NCBI GenBank assembly: GCA_001570385.1
Contig: BBYL01000023.1
Location: forward strand, 111,964-175,963
Direction: 5' to 3'
From: Microtetraspora glauca
GTDB taxonomy: Bacteria; Actinomycetota; Actinomycetes; Streptosporangiales; Streptosporangiaceae
DNA: 64,000 nucleotides
Shown here: positions 1-9,033 of the stretch, piece by piece
Position numbering within the stretch: position 1 is the first letter of the stretch
Layout of the letters: every line of letters begins with the position of its first letter
Program-made: the position numbers and the translations under genes
Notes under the pieces: generated by a model
What the model was told of the DNA's origin: nothing
The model's input: the letters and a program-made list of their open reading frames with translations, nothing else
Database searches by the model: none

Positions 1-2
1 GG

Positions 3-572
3 CGTCGCATCGAGCGGAACCTGCACGACGGAGCCCAGCAACAGCTGGTCTCGCTGGCGCTGGAGCTGCGCGCGGCGGAGGCCGGCATGCCGCCCGAGCA
101 GTCAGACGCCAGGAAGCGGCTGACGCACGCGCTCAACGGTCTCACGGGCGTCATGGAGGACCTGCAGGAGCTTTCCCGGGGCATTCACCCGGCCATCCTC
201 ACCAACGGTGGTGTCGGCCCCGCGCTGAGGATGCTCGCCCGCCGCTCGGCCATACCCGTCGAACTCGACATCCGGAGCGAGCTGCGCCTGCCGGAGCGCG
301 TGGAGGTGGCCGTGTACTACGTGACCGCGGAGACGCTGACCAACGTGGTCAAGCACGCGCGCGCCTCCGTGGCCCGCGTCGCGTTCTGGACCGACGGCGG
401 CGCCGCGCATCTGACGATCGAGGACGACGGTGTCGGCGGGGCCGACCTCGGCTCCGGCTCCGGCCTTCTCGGCATCAGCGACCGGGTGGAGGCGCTCGAC
501 GGGACGGTGACCGTCATCAGCCCCGCGGGCGCCGGTACCACGCTGTCGGTCACGATCCCCCTCACCACCTGA
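3..572 (+). CDS. Sensor histidine kinase, NarL/DesK type (5' partial)
   Basis: This is the C-terminal part of a two-component sensor kinase that would phosphorylate a LuxR-type response regulator lying outside the window. The reading frame is open to the left edge, so the sensor and membrane part is missing. The HisKA_3 dimerisation box (RNLHDGAQQQLVSLALELR) lies at the very start, with the phospho-accepting His in LHDG. The HATPase domain follows: N-box ETLTNVVKHA, G1 box DDGVGGAD and G2 box GSGLLGISDRV. The gene ends cleanly in TGA after the usual SVTIPL strand. It is convergent with the next kinase. Confidence 0.9.
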   Translation, partial: RRIERNLHDGAQQQLVSLALELRAAEAGMPPEQSDARKRLTHALNGLTGVMEDLQELSRGIHPAILTNGGVGPALRMLARRSAIPVELDIRSELRLPERVEVAVYYVTAETLTNVVKHARASVARVAFWTDGGAAHLTIEDDGVGGADLGSGSGLLGISDRVEALDGTVTVISPAGAGTTLSVTIPLTT

Positions 573-629
573 TCCTCCACACCACCTGACGGCCGCGCGC
601 CGCCGGACCCGAGTCCATCGCGTCGGGCG

Positions 630-1301
630 TTACCTGCCTTCACCGGGAAGCGGGAGGCGCAGGACGAAGCAGGCTCCCGCCGCCGAGTCCGCCACCTCCA
701 CGGTTCCGCTGTGTGCGTGCGCGACGGCGCGGACGATCGCGAGGCCCAGCCCGGAACCTCCATGATCGCGGCAGCGAGCCGTGTCCAGCCGGCTGAAACG
801 CTCGAAGATCCGATCCCGGTCGGCCGGCGCGATGCCCCGCCCGTCATCCGTCACGATCAGCTCGGCGTATCGCCCGTTCCTGCGCACTTCGACCCGCACC
901 GTACGGCTGGCGTGCCGCTGCGCGTTGTCCAGAAGGTTCCTGACGACGCGGCGGAACTCGTCGGCGACGACGTGGAACACCAGCCCGGGCGAAAGCAGCA
1001 GCCGGACGGGGATGCCGTCCGCGCGCATGGACACCTCGTCCCGTACCAACTCGGCGAGATCGACCCTCGACCACTCCTCCGGCGGAGTCGTCCCCACCCT
1101 GGCCAGCACGAGCAGGTCGTGCACGATGGTCTGAAGCCGGTCGATGTCCCGCAGCGCGCGGCCGAGAACCTCGTCCAGATCGCCCTCACCCGGGTGCAGC
1201 CGAGCCTCCTCCAGCTGCGCTCGTAGCCCCGCGATCGGGGTGAGCAACTCGTGTGAGGCGTCAGCCACGAACTGCCGCTGCTGGGAGAGCAAACGAATCA
1301 T
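630..1301 (-). CDS. Sensor histidine kinase core, N-terminally truncated (possible pseudogene)
   Basis: The sequence encodes an EnvZ/PhoR-type kinase core. It has the HisKA box FVADASHELLTP with its phospho-accepting His, the N-box NLLDNAQRHA, G1 DDGRGIAP and G2 HGGSGLGLAIV. Family members normally carry a sensor, two membrane helices and a HAMP linker before this point. Here the frame upstream of the chosen ATG is open to 1640, but it encodes only basic low-complexity residues with no membrane helix and runs into the hydrolase stop at 1543. No response regulator is adjacent. I infer a kinase that has lost its sensor half. It could be a relic, or a soluble kinase fragment. Confidence 0.6.
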   Translation of the reverse strand: MIRLLSQQRQFVADASHELLTPIAGLRAQLEEARLHPGEGDLDEVLGRALRDIDRLQTIVHDLLVLARVGTTPPEEWSRVDLAELVRDEVSMRADGIPVRLLLSPGLVFHVVADEFRRVVRNLLDNAQRHASRTVRVEVRRNGRYAELIVTDDGRGIAPADRDRIFERFSRLDTARCRDHGGSGLGLAIVRAVAHAHSGTVEVADSAAGACFVLRLPLPGEGR

Positions 1302-1542
1302 CCCTCTCGTGAGATTCTCCTGCAGGTCTGTCGGGTGAGTGGGTGCGCCTGGCGCCGCGGCGCGTCGTTCACGGGCCTTTCCCGCGCGCTTCGACGGCCC
1401 GCAGCCAGTGAGATCTACCTTCGCCGTCCAGGATGGCGTACGACCGACCCGCCGTCTCCCCGGACAGCCCCCATCCCGGCCCCATGCCAGCCTCCGCCCG
1501 GCCTTACGGCTAGCTGGAGTGCCATGTGCCGGCACATGACCG

Positions 1543-2748
1543 TCACCTCGCTCCTCTTCCGACGCCGGAGAGCGCTTCGAGAGCCACCGGCTGCGGCCCG
1601 CACACCCGGCCCAGCAGCTCCTCCAGCGAGGAGTTGACATTCTGGGGCCTTTCGAGCATCAGGTTGTGTCCGGTGCTCGGGAGCACGACGAAGTCGGCCG
1701 CCGGCAACGTGCCCGCGATCGTCTCGCTGTGCTCGACCGGAGTGACGAGATCGTTCTTGCCGACCAGGATCAGCGTGGCCACGTCGCGCAGCGCGTCCAG
1801 CGCCGCCAGCCTGTCATGCGCCATCAAGGTCGCGTAGTAGTCGCCGATCACCTCGATGGGAGTGGAATCGATGATCCGATCAGCGGCCTGCCGCACGGCC
1901 GACGGCACGTCCGACGCGAACGAGTACCGCCGCACGAGCAGGTGCAGAAGCTCCGCGAAAGCGAGGTGCCCGTAACCCCTGATGATCGACCGTCCACCCA
2001 GCACCTTGAGAAGTCCGGGAACGAGCGGCTGCAGCAGCTTGGCACCGTACGCCGGCAGTCCGAGCGTGATGTGGCCCAGCCCGCCCGCCGAGGTCGAGAG
2101 CAGCGCGACCCCCACGACCCTGTCGTGGAACAGATCCGGGTGCGCCTCCGCCAGCGCCATGATCGCCATGCCGCCCATCGAGTGCCCGACCAGCACCACC
2201 GGGCCGGACGGGACGACCTCTTCCAGGACCCGGTACAGGTCCCGGCCGAGCTGCGCGATCGTGGCCGACCCCGGCGCGCCACGCCCCGACCGGCCGTGAC
2301 CGCGCTGGTCGTACAGGACCAACCGGGCCCGATCGGCGAACGCCGTCCGCTGGCCGTTCCAGCAGCCCAGGTGGAGCGCCAGACCGTGGCAGAAGACCAT
2401 GGTCAGCTCGGCGTCGCTGGAACCGCCCACCTCGACGTAGAGCTCGAGGCCGTCATCGGCCACGACGGCGCGTGCCGTTCCGGCGGGCAGCTCCGCGTCT
2501 TCGGGCTGGAACATCCGGGCCGAATCGCATGAAGCATCCGGCAGCTCGTCCGGCAAGCCGTTCGACGAGGTGTTCGACAAGATGTCCGACTCCGACTCCT
2601 CGTCCGACGCCTCGTCCGCGTCCGACTCCGCCTCGAGGAGGTCCCGGCGCCTGAGGTCGATGCCACTGATCACGCGAGGGTCGAACCCTCGGATGACGGC
2701 GGGGCCGGACACGTCAGGCGACGGTCCGTACAGGCGATTGCTGAGCAT
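1543..2748 (-). CDS. Alpha/beta-fold hydrolase
   Basis: This is a serine hydrolase of the alpha/beta superfamily; its substrate cannot be read from sequence. The oxyanion/HG region is VFCHGLALH, the nucleophile elbow is GHSMGG (Ser near residue 190), the acid lies in VGKNDLVTP and the catalytic His in STGHNLMLERP. I place the start at the ATG at 2748, which has a GAGGGA ribosome site seven bases upstream. A GTG at 2793 is also in frame but is poorly spaced. The first ~90 residues are unusual: an acidic Asp/Glu/Ser-rich stretch precedes the catalytic domain. The stop lies about 240 bases upstream of the truncated kinase on the same strand. Confidence 0.85.
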   Translation of the reverse strand: MLSNRLYGPSPDVSGPAVIRGFDPRVISGIDLRRRDLLEAESDADEASDEESESDILSNTSSNGLPDELPDASCDSARMFQPEDAELPAGTARAVVADDGLELYVEVGGSSDAELTMVFCHGLALHLGCWNGQRTAFADRARLVLYDQRGHGRSGRGAPGSATIAQLGRDLYRVLEEVVPSGPVVLVGHSMGGMAIMALAEAHPDLFHDRVVGVALLSTSAGGLGHITLGLPAYGAKLLQPLVPGLLKVLGGRSIIRGYGHLAFAELLHLLVRRYSFASDVPSAVRQAADRIIDSTPIEVIGDYYATLMAHDRLAALDALRDVATLILVGKNDLVTPVEHSETIAGTLPAADFVVLPSTGHNLMLERPQNVNSSLEELLGRVCGPQPVALEALSGVGRGAR

Positions 2749-3076
2749 TGCCGCGTCCCTCCGCTCGCCGATCACGTTCCTGGGCGATGCCACCGGCCCG
2801 TGTCCTCAAGGCCGGTCCGGTGACCTGCTTTCGCTCTCCACGATCCCGTCGGCGACGCCTGCCGTCTGCACCGGCAGCCTCCATCTTCCGGGTATGCCTC
2901 CGGCACTCCCCGCCTTCCTGCTAGCTGCAATGAGCCGCCCTCTGACGCCCGCGGAGAGCGGACCGAGACCGAGGATCCCGGCAAGATCACAGAAGCGTTG
3001 CATGTCAGAGACGGGGTCACGGGGATTCCGGAAGGTGCCGGAACATTGTCCCCCCGCCTTCCCACAGGAGTCGCCG
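2749..3076. other. Intergenic region without a gene
   Basis: This is the divergent promoter space between the hydrolase and the DUF4328 gene. Reading frames cross it, but none has a start with a ribosome site or recognisable protein content. An AGGAG at 3066-3070 serves the downstream gene. I see no other structured element. Confidence 0.5.
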
Positions 3077-3793
3077 ATGTATCCGCCAGCAGCGCCTCGT
3101 CCGCCCCTGCGACCTGTCCGCGGCCTGGCGATGGCGGCCGTCGTCATGCTGGCCGTCGACTCCCTCATGAGCCTGATCGTGATCGTCGTCGACGCGCACC
3201 GCGCCGCCCTCATCGACCGGATCATCACCGACTACGATTCCGTCGATCCCGCCGAGGTCGAGTTCAGCGACTGGCTCTATCCCCTGTCCGGGGTGGTGGA
3301 GATCGTCGTCTACGTCGGCACCGTCGTCATGTTCCTGGTCTGGTTGTTCCGCGCGCGGGCGAACGCCGAACTGCTGAGCCCGTGGCCGCAGCGGCACACC
3401 AAGCCGTGGGTGGTCCTCGGCTGGTTCGTCCCCATCGTGTGCTGGTGGTTCCCCAAGCAGATCGTGGACGACATCTGGAACTCCTCCAAGCCCGACGCCC
3501 ACGTGTCGCCGCTCGCGACCGCCCGCCGTTCCGGCCTGGTCTCGGCCTGGTGGCTGGCCTGGTTGATCAGTACCTGGGGTTCGAAACTGGTGAGCAGGAG
3601 ACTGGCATCGGCCGACGACCTGCCGTCCATGCGGGACGCGGCCCGGTTCGACATCGTGACCAGCGGCATGTTCGTCGTCACAGCGGCCCTGGCCGCGCTG
3701 GTCATCCTGACGATCAGCCGGCTCCAGGAGGACCGGCGGCGGGCCATGCCGGCGCCTCCGTCGATGGACGGGTCCGGGTTCGTCCACGGATGA
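3077..3793 (+). CDS. DUF4328 membrane protein
   Basis: The 238-residue protein has four predicted membrane segments: near the N-terminus (AMAAVVMLAVDSLMSLIVIV), VVEIVVYVGTVVMFLVWLF, a Trp-rich segment, and FVVTAALAALVILTI. The middle carries the DUF4328 signature VVLGWFVPIVCWWFPKQIVDD followed by the expected Trp. This family is widespread in actinomycetes and has no established function. The start is the ATG preceded by AGGAG; the open frame extends upstream to 2570, but that extension is not protein-like. It stands alone between oppositely oriented genes. Confidence 0.85.
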   Translation: MYPPAAPRPPLRPVRGLAMAAVVMLAVDSLMSLIVIVVDAHRAALIDRIITDYDSVDPAEVEFSDWLYPLSGVVEIVVYVGTVVMFLVWLFRARANAELLSPWPQRHTKPWVVLGWFVPIVCWWFPKQIVDDIWNSSKPDAHVSPLATARRSGLVSAWWLAWLISTWGSKLVSRRLASADDLPSMRDAARFDIVTSGMFVVTAALAALVILTISRLQEDRRRAMPAPPSMDGSGFVHG

Positions 3794-3837
3794 CCCGCCG
3801 GGGTCCCCGTAGTCCACGGCGTGCCCGGCCGGGCGGT

Positions 3838-4629
3838 TCAGGCGGGCGGGGGCGTGGCGCCGTGACGATCGGTGAAGTCGAGGATCCGCCGCCAGGCGTC
3901 CGCGCACGCCTCGCCCCACTGGGCGTACGCGCGGTCGAAGAAGGAGTGCGGAGCGCCCGGATAGGTGTGCGCCTCGTACGGCACCTCGGCCGCGGCGAGT
4001 TCGGCCGTGAACCGTTCGAACTCCCGGGCCGGGGTCACCGCGTCGTCTCCCGCGATGAGCAGCAGCGACGGCCGCCGCATCTCGGGAACCACGTCGCGGA
4101 CCAGCACCGGCCTGCCGTAGAAGCCGATCACACCGGCCAGATCCACCGGGCCGGCGGACAGCCGCCACGACTGGCTGCCGCCGAAGCAGAAGCCCACGGT
4201 GAAGGCGGGCCCGGACGCCCCGCGCTCGGCCAGGTGCGTCATCGCCACCGAGACGTCGGCGGCCACGTCCCGCGGGTCCACCTGGGCGATGTGCGGCTGG
4301 AACACGAAATCGGCACCGCGCTCGTCGTCATCGGTGGTGCGGCCGAACCAGTCGATCGCCGCGGTCGCGAATCCGGCCTCGGCGAACCGTACGGCGAGGT
4401 CACGGTAGTAGGGATGCAGCCCGCGCACGTCGGGCAGCACGATCATCCGGCCCCGTGGCGGCCCGGCGGGCAGTGCGACGTGCGCGGCGAGGCGGCTGCC
4501 GTCGGTGGACCTCAGAGTGACGGGCGCGTTCTCGGCGACCGGTCGAGGATCCGGCGGGGCCGGCGGGCGGCTGTCCATGGAGTGGCACATGGTTCCCACT
4601 GTGCGATGCCCGCCACGGCGGTTCTCCAT
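3838..4629 (-). CDS. Dienelactone hydrolase family protein
   Basis: This is an alpha/beta hydrolase of the dienelactone hydrolase family, which uses a Cys nucleophile on lactones or related esters. The 263-residue protein shows the nucleophile motif GFCFGG (Cys148), the acid in LIAGDDAVTP and the His in YPGAPHSFF (His228). The order and spacing are those of true DLH enzymes. The ATG at 4629 is preceded by AGGAGAGGGGG. It lies just upstream of, and on the same strand as, the KstR2-like regulator end, but about 60 bases separate them. It could serve the neighbouring catabolic island; that is inference. Confidence 0.85.
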   Translation of the reverse strand: MENRRGGHRTVGTMCHSMDSRPPAPPDPRPVAENAPVTLRSTDGSRLAAHVALPAGPPRGRMIVLPDVRGLHPYYRDLAVRFAEAGFATAAIDWFGRTTDDDERGADFVFQPHIAQVDPRDVAADVSVAMTHLAERGASGPAFTVGFCFGGSQSWRLSAGPVDLAGVIGFYGRPVLVRDVVPEMRRPSLLLIAGDDAVTPAREFERFTAELAAAEVPYEAHTYPGAPHSFFDRAYAQWGEACADAWRRILDFTDRHGATPPPA

Positions 4630-4689
4630 CGCCCCCTCTCCTGACGGCCGGGCACGCCGTCGACGGCGAGGAGCCGGGGGCGCTCGGCG

Positions 4690-5325
4690 TCAGCGGGCGA
4701 GCAGGCCGCCGTACAGGATGCTGAGGAAGTGATCGGCGAGCTCCGCGGGGTCGTACCCGCCTCCCGGCTGGTACCAGCGGACCGTGGCCCAGATGCTGTC
4801 GCGCATGGACCGGTACAGCAGGTCGACGTCGATGTCGGCCCGGAACGCGCCCGACTCCTGCCCGGCGGCGAGTACCCGCAGCCAGACCTCGTCGTTCTCG
4901 TGGCTGTACTTGTTGACGTACTCGAACGCGGCCTGGTGGCTGAGGGCGCCGGATTCCTTCTGGTACAGCGCCACGGCGTGCGGACTGTCATGGATGGTGA
5001 CGAACGCGTGGAGCACGAGCTCGTCGAGCTTCTCCTTCGGCGTCACGCCCTCGCGCTTCTCGATCTCGGTGAACCTCACCAGGAGCCGGCCGAGGAAGTC
5101 CCGCAGGATCTCGTCGAGCATGGCCTCCTTGGAGCTGAAGTGGTGGTAGAGGCTCCCGGAGAGAATGCCCGCGTCCTCCGCGATGTCGCGCACGGTCGTG
5201 CGCGCGTATCCCTGGGTCGCGAAGAGACGCGCGGCTATTCCGAGCAACTCGGCCCTGCGGTCGGAACCGCGGGTACCACCGGCGGCATTCCTTGCCGAGC
5301 CCGCACCCGATCGCGTAGCCGCCAT
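4690..5325 (-). CDS. KstR2-like TetR-family transcriptional repressor
   Basis: The 211-residue protein has a TetR DNA-binding domain in its first ~70 residues (TTVRDIAEDAGILSGSLYHH, then FSSKEAMLDEILRDFL). The recognition helix and following helix are very close to mycobacterial KstR2, which represses cholesterol ring-degradation genes and is released by an acyl-CoA ligand. The C-terminal part (DVDLLYRSMRDSIWATVRWY) also follows KstR2. A palindrome fitting the KstR2 consensus lies 32 bases upstream of the ATG, so autoregulation is likely. The start is the ATG at 5325; the open frame further upstream crosses the operator and is not coding. Classical KstR2 targets are absent here, so the ligand may differ. 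Confidence 0.85.
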   Translation of the reverse strand: MAATRSGAGSARNAAGGTRGSDRRAELLGIAARLFATQGYARTTVRDIAEDAGILSGSLYHHFSSKEAMLDEILRDFLGRLLVRFTEIEKREGVTPKEKLDELVLHAFVTIHDSPHAVALYQKESGALSHQAAFEYVNKYSHENDEVWLRVLAAGQESGAFRADIDVDLLYRSMRDSIWATVRWYQPGGGYDPAELADHFLSILYGGLLAR

Positions 5326-5356
5326 TAGTGTCCGTCCTTCCGGCAGTGCCTTACCC

Positions 5357-5370
5357 AGCAAGCACTTGTT
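5357..5370. promoter_or_regulatory. KstR2-type operator upstream of the KstR2-like gene
   Basis: AGCAAGCACTTGTT fits the published KstR2 consensus AnCAAGnnCTTGnT at every fixed position. It lies between the end of the 5387-6229 gene and the start of the KstR2-like repressor. Confidence 0.75.
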
Positions 5371-5386
5371 TGATCTTGTCTCTAAT

Positions 5387-6229
5387 CTACTCCCTCGTCC
5401 GTGGTTCATCGAAGCCGACCTCGTCCCGGGAGTCCTGCTGGTCGAACCAGTCCCATTGCCAGGGCTGGATGGTGCGCAACGGACCGGACAGCAGGACACG
5501 TTCCCCGCAGGCGAGATCGGGCGGCGGCTCGGCGGCCGTCCACCCGGGTTCACGCGCGGCGAGCTCGGCGGCGACGCCGAGCGGGTCGGCGTCCAGGTAG
5601 GCGAGGGTGACGCGGATCGTGGAGCCAGACAGCGGCTTCAGCGAGCCGTCGGCGCCCTCCACCGTCACCGCCTCGCTGCGGAACGACCAGACACCGGCCA
5701 CCCCGGGCAGTTCGAGCATCCGCGGGATGCGGACGCGGTCGTACCAGTCGAACAGCGCCTCGGCTTCCGGTCCGCCCGCGTCCTCGACCTCGCTGACGAG
5801 CACCTGGATCCCGGTGTGCGGCCGGAAGGGAAGCGCGGCCGCCGAGATGCGCACCCTCGGATGCACGTACCCCCTGACCGGCTGGAAGATCCCCATCAGC
5901 GGGCGGGCGGTCCATCGGAGGTCGGGTCGCCGGCCCTGCTGGAGGGTCGTGTCACCCAGCTCCTTCCACTGCCGGATGCTCTGCTTGGCCGGCTCGGCGA
6001 ACCAGTACATCGCCATGTAGTCGACGTCCCGCAGCCATCCGTCGCCCGTACCGGCCGTGCGGCAGTCCGGCGACCGCACCCAGCGGTCGCCGTGCACGAC
6101 GCCGGGCAGGGCGAGGTTCTCCGGGCGGTGGTCGAGCTGGTGCCACTCGTTGTAGTCACGGTGCCGGGATGGGTCCGACAACCGGGGGAACGCGAAGAAG
6201 ACGCGTGTGGCGGTCAGCGGCGTGGTCAT
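5387..6229 (-). CDS. Uncharacterised protein of the steroid-type ABC operon
   Basis: This is a 280-residue soluble protein of unknown function. Its N-terminal third (RVFFAFPRL, NEWHQLDHRPENLALPGV) looks like a dimeric alpha/beta-barrel domain of the EthD/ABM sort, and a second similar half may follow (YDRVRIPRMLELPGVAGVWSF). No catalytic motif is secure. The ATG overlaps the stop of the upstream ABC ATPase by four bases (ATGA), so it is translationally coupled to the importer and is its fifth gene. That coupling suggests a role in binding or first conversion of the imported compound. I assign no reaction. Confidence 0.65.
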   Translation of the reverse strand: MTTPLTATRVFFAFPRLSDPSRHRDYNEWHQLDHRPENLALPGVVHGDRWVRSPDCRTAGTGDGWLRDVDYMAMYWFAEPAKQSIRQWKELGDTTLQQGRRPDLRWTARPLMGIFQPVRGYVHPRVRISAAALPFRPHTGIQVLVSEVEDAGGPEAEALFDWYDRVRIPRMLELPGVAGVWSFRSEAVTVEGADGSLKPLSGSTIRVTLAYLDADPLGVAAELAAREPGWTAAEPPPDLACGERVLLSGPLRTIQPWQWDWFDQQDSRDEVGFDEPRTRE

Positions 6230-7089
6230 TGGCTCGCCTCCTCCATCGGCCGCGTCGAGGGATCGAGGTCCCCCGCGACCATCCGCCGTCCGGTGGCATC
6301 GCGCGGCACCGGCACGGGGATGGCGGACAGCAGCCGCTGGGTGTACTCGTGGGTGGGGGAACGGAAGATCTGCGTGACATCGCCCTGCTCGACGATGCGT
6401 CCCGAGGCCATCACCAGCACGCGGTCGGCGATGACCTCCACCAGGGCCAGATCGTGGCTGACGAACAGATAGGACAGCCCGAGTTCCTCCTGCAGGTCAC
6501 GCAGGAGGTTGAGCACCTGGGCCCGGACGGAGACGTCGAGCGCGGCGACGGGTTCGTCGCACACGATGAGGCTCGGATTGAGCGTCAGCGCGCGGGCGAT
6601 GGCGACCCGCTGCAACTGCCCTCCGGAGAGTTCGGAGGGGTATCTGGCGAGGTACCGGCGGCCGATGCCCACCCGGTCGAGCAGTTCGGCGCCGCGCCGC
6701 AGCCGGGCGGCGCGGTCGAGGTCGGTGTGTACGAGCAGCGGCTCGGCGACGGCCTCGGCGATGCTCATCCGGGGGTCCAGGGAGCTGTACGGGTCCTGGA
6801 AGATCATCTGCATGCGGCGCCGCAGCCGGCGCATCTCGCGGGAGGAGGCCGCGCGCACGTCGATCCCGTCGAACGTGATCTTCCCGGTGTCCGGTTCGAT
6901 CAGGCGCAGGACGATCCGGCCCAGGGTCGACTTGCCCGCCCCGGACTCCCCGACCACGGCCAGGCACTCCCCCTTCTCCAGGGTGAAGTCGATGTCCTGG
7001 ACGGCGGGAGGCCGAGGGGGGCGCCGGCCGAGCAGGCCGCGTCCGGTCGTGAAGGTCTTGGACACTCCCGATACTTCGAGCAGGCTCAC
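6226..7089 (-). CDS. ABC importer ATPase, DppF/OppF type
   Basis: This is the second ATPase of a peptide-type (PepT) ABC importer on the cytoplasmic face. Over 287 residues it shows Walker A GESGAGKST, signature LSGGQLQRVAIARAL, Walker B SLIVCDEPVAALD and the switch His in VSHDL. The start is GTG at 7089, overlapping the stop of the preceding ATPase as GTGA. The same frame stays open upstream to 8031, but that part is antisense-like noise. It lacks the long C-terminal oligopeptide motif seen in its partner, as is common for the F subunit. Confidence 0.92.
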   Translation of the reverse strand: MSLLEVSGVSKTFTTGRGLLGRRPPRPPAVQDIDFTLEKGECLAVVGESGAGKSTLGRIVLRLIEPDTGKITFDGIDVRAASSREMRRLRRRMQMIFQDPYSSLDPRMSIAEAVAEPLLVHTDLDRAARLRRGAELLDRVGIGRRYLARYPSELSGGQLQRVAIARALTLNPSLIVCDEPVAALDVSVRAQVLNLLRDLQEELGLSYLFVSHDLALVEVIADRVLVMASGRIVEQGDVTQIFRSPTHEYTQRLLSAIPVPVPRDATGRRMVAGDLDPSTRPMEEASQ

Positions 7090-8135
7090 GCGACCGTCAC
7101 TCCCTGCAGTTCGATCTCGCTCGTCCGGAGGCACCGGGCCTCGTTCGCCGGCCCGGCCGGGGTCAGGTCCGGGTGCCGGGAGTCGCACCGGCCGGGTTCG
7201 CGATGCGGGCACCGATCGTGGAACCGGCACCCCGCGGGCCAGGAGCCGGGGGCGGGGATGCTGCCGGGGATGGACTCCAGCCGGCGGTCCGACCGGAGGC
7301 CGGGCTTGGGGATCGCGGCCAGCAGGCCCGAGGTGTACGGGTGCCGTGGCCGCAGGAAGATGTCCGCCGCGGTGCCCTGCTCGGCGACTTCGCCGGCGTA
7401 CATGACGATGACCTTCTGGCACAGCTCGGCGACCACCGCGAGATCGTGGCTGACGAAGAGCAGCGACACCCCCGTCTGCTCCTGCAGTTCCCGCAGCAAC
7501 TGCAGGATCCGTTCCTGCACCGTGACGTCGAGCGCGGTGGTGGGCTCGTCGGCGATCAGCAGCCGGGGGTTGCACGCCATGACCATGGCGATCATCACGC
7601 GCTGGCACATGCCGCCGCTGAACGCGTGGGGGTAGTCGTCGACCCGTTCCGCCGCGCGCGGGATCTGGACGAGGTCGAGCATCTCGATCGCCCGCGCCCT
7701 GGCGGCCTTGCGGTTGAACCCGAGGTGCCGGCGGACCGACTCCGCGATCTGGTCGCCGACGGTGAAGGCGGGATTGAGGCTGCGGATCGGCTGCTGGAAG
7801 ATCATCCCCATGCCGGGGCCGCGGAGGCCGCGCCACTCGCGTTCGGGGAGCGCCGTCAGCTCCCGTCCGTCGAAGTGCACCGACCCGCCCGCGACGCGCC
7901 CGCCCATGACACCGGTCAGTCCCATCACCGCGAGCGAGGTGACCGTCTTGCCCGAGCCCGACTCGCCGACCAGCGCGACGGATTCGCCCTGGCCCACGGT
8001 GAACGACACCTGTTGCACCACCGGTGTCCATCCGCCCGCCGGGTTCGGGAACTCCACCGTCAGGTCCCGTGTCTCGAGCAGCGGCGGGGCCTCCGTCTCC
8101 TGCTGTCGCTCCGTCACGTCACTCTCCCTTGCCAC
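7086..8135 (-). CDS. ABC importer ATPase, DppD/OppD type
   Basis: This 349-residue ATPase drives the peptide-type importer. It has Walker A GESGSGKT, signature FSGGMCQRVMIAM, Walker B RLLIADEPTTALD and VSHDLAVV. It also has the C-terminal oligopeptide/dipeptide extension with Cys and His (CRFHDRCPHREPGRCD), typical of D subunits and able to bind an iron-sulfur cluster in some members. It overlaps the permease upstream by 17 bases and the F-type ATPase downstream by four, so the four genes form one operon. Confidence 0.92.
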   Translation of the reverse strand: MARESDVTERQQETEAPPLLETRDLTVEFPNPAGGWTPVVQQVSFTVGQGESVALVGESGSGKTVTSLAVMGLTGVMGGRVAGGSVHFDGRELTALPEREWRGLRGPGMGMIFQQPIRSLNPAFTVGDQIAESVRRHLGFNRKAARARAIEMLDLVQIPRAAERVDDYPHAFSGGMCQRVMIAMVMACNPRLLIADEPTTALDVTVQERILQLLRELQEQTGVSLLFVSHDLAVVAELCQKVIVMYAGEVAEQGTAADIFLRPRHPYTSGLLAAIPKPGLRSDRRLESIPGSIPAPGSWPAGCRFHDRCPHREPGRCDSRHPDLTPAGPANEARCLRTSEIELQGVTVA

Positions 8136-9033
8136 GTGCCGACCGGCTGCGCGTCATGCCCTTGCGCACGCCGTCTCCCAGGTAGGTGAAGGCCAGAACG
8201 GTGAGGAAGATCATCACACCGGGTGGCCACACGAGATACGGCGCCAGGCCCATGTTCGAGGACGCCGTGGACAGCATCGATCCCCAGCTCGACGCCGGCG
8301 CCCGGACGCCGAGGCCCAGGAAGCTCAGGCTCGCCTCCGCCGCGACCGCGGCGCCCAGCGACACGGAGATCACCAGCACGATGGGCGGCATCACGTTGGG
8401 CAGTATGTGCCGCACCGCGGTCCGCAGGTTCCCGCAGCCGAGGGCGATGGACGCCTCGATGTACGTCTCGTGCCGCACGTCCATCGTGGTGGCGCGGGCC
8501 ACCCGGAAGAACCGGGGGGCCATGATCACACCGATGGCCAGCATCGCGTTGGTGATGCCGGGGCCGAGCACCGCCACGATGGTGATGGCCAGCACGAGCG
8601 ACGGCGCGCTCATCAGCGTGTCCATGATCCTGGTCAGCACCGTGTCCAGCCAGCCGCCCCGGTATCCGGCGGCGACGCCGGGCGGGAGGCCGATCACCAG
8701 CGCCACGGCCACCGCCTGCGCCGAGGCCTGCAACGACACCCTGGCGCTGTAGATCAGGCGGCTCAGCACGTCCCTGCCGTAGTCGTCGGTGCCGAGCAGG
8801 TGGTCGGCGCTCGGCGGGCGCAGGCGCTGCAACACGTTCTGGACGTTCGGGTCGTACGGCGCGATCAGCGGGGCCAGGACGGCGCCCAGGACGAGCAGGG
8901 CCAGGAATCCGCCCGCCACGATCGTGGACTTGCGGCGCAGGATGCCGCGCACGATGCCCGCCTGCGCGGGTTCCTCGTACGGCTCGCCGGGCGCGTCGAC
9001 GGGGTCGTCCAGCGGGGTGGTGACGTTCTTCAT
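8119..9033 (-). CDS. ABC importer permease, DppC type
   Basis: This 304-residue membrane subunit of the importer has an N-terminal cytoplasmic segment, a first helix (IVAGGFLALLVLGAVLAPLIA) and then the binding-protein-dependent transport domain. The conserved DppC stretch DHLLGTDDYGRDVLSRLIY is present, as is the EAS motif loop (YIEASIALGCGN) that contacts the ATPases. The start at 9033 overlaps the stop of the first permease as ATGA. The longer open frame to 9771 is a shadow of the neighbouring permease. Confidence 0.92.
   Translation of the reverse strand: MKNVTTPLDDPVDAPGEPYEEPAQAGIVRGILRRKSTIVAGGFLALLVLGAVLAPLIAPYDPNVQNVLQRLRPPSADHLLGTDDYGRDVLSRLIYSARVSLQASAQAVAVALVIGLPPGVAAGYRGGWLDTVLTRIMDTLMSAPSLVLAITIVAVLGPGITNAMLAIGVIMAPRFFRVARATTMDVRHETYIEASIALGCGNLRTAVRHILPNVMPPIVLVISVSLGAAVAAEASLSFLGLGVRAPASSWGSMLSTASSNMGLAPYLVWPPGVMIFLTVLAFTYLGDGVRKGMTRSRSARGKGE

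Noticed and set aside
7090..8031. N-terminal extension of the F-type ATPase frame
   Set aside because: It overlaps the D-type ATPase fully and encodes no ABC motif; the GTG at 7089 is the coupled start.
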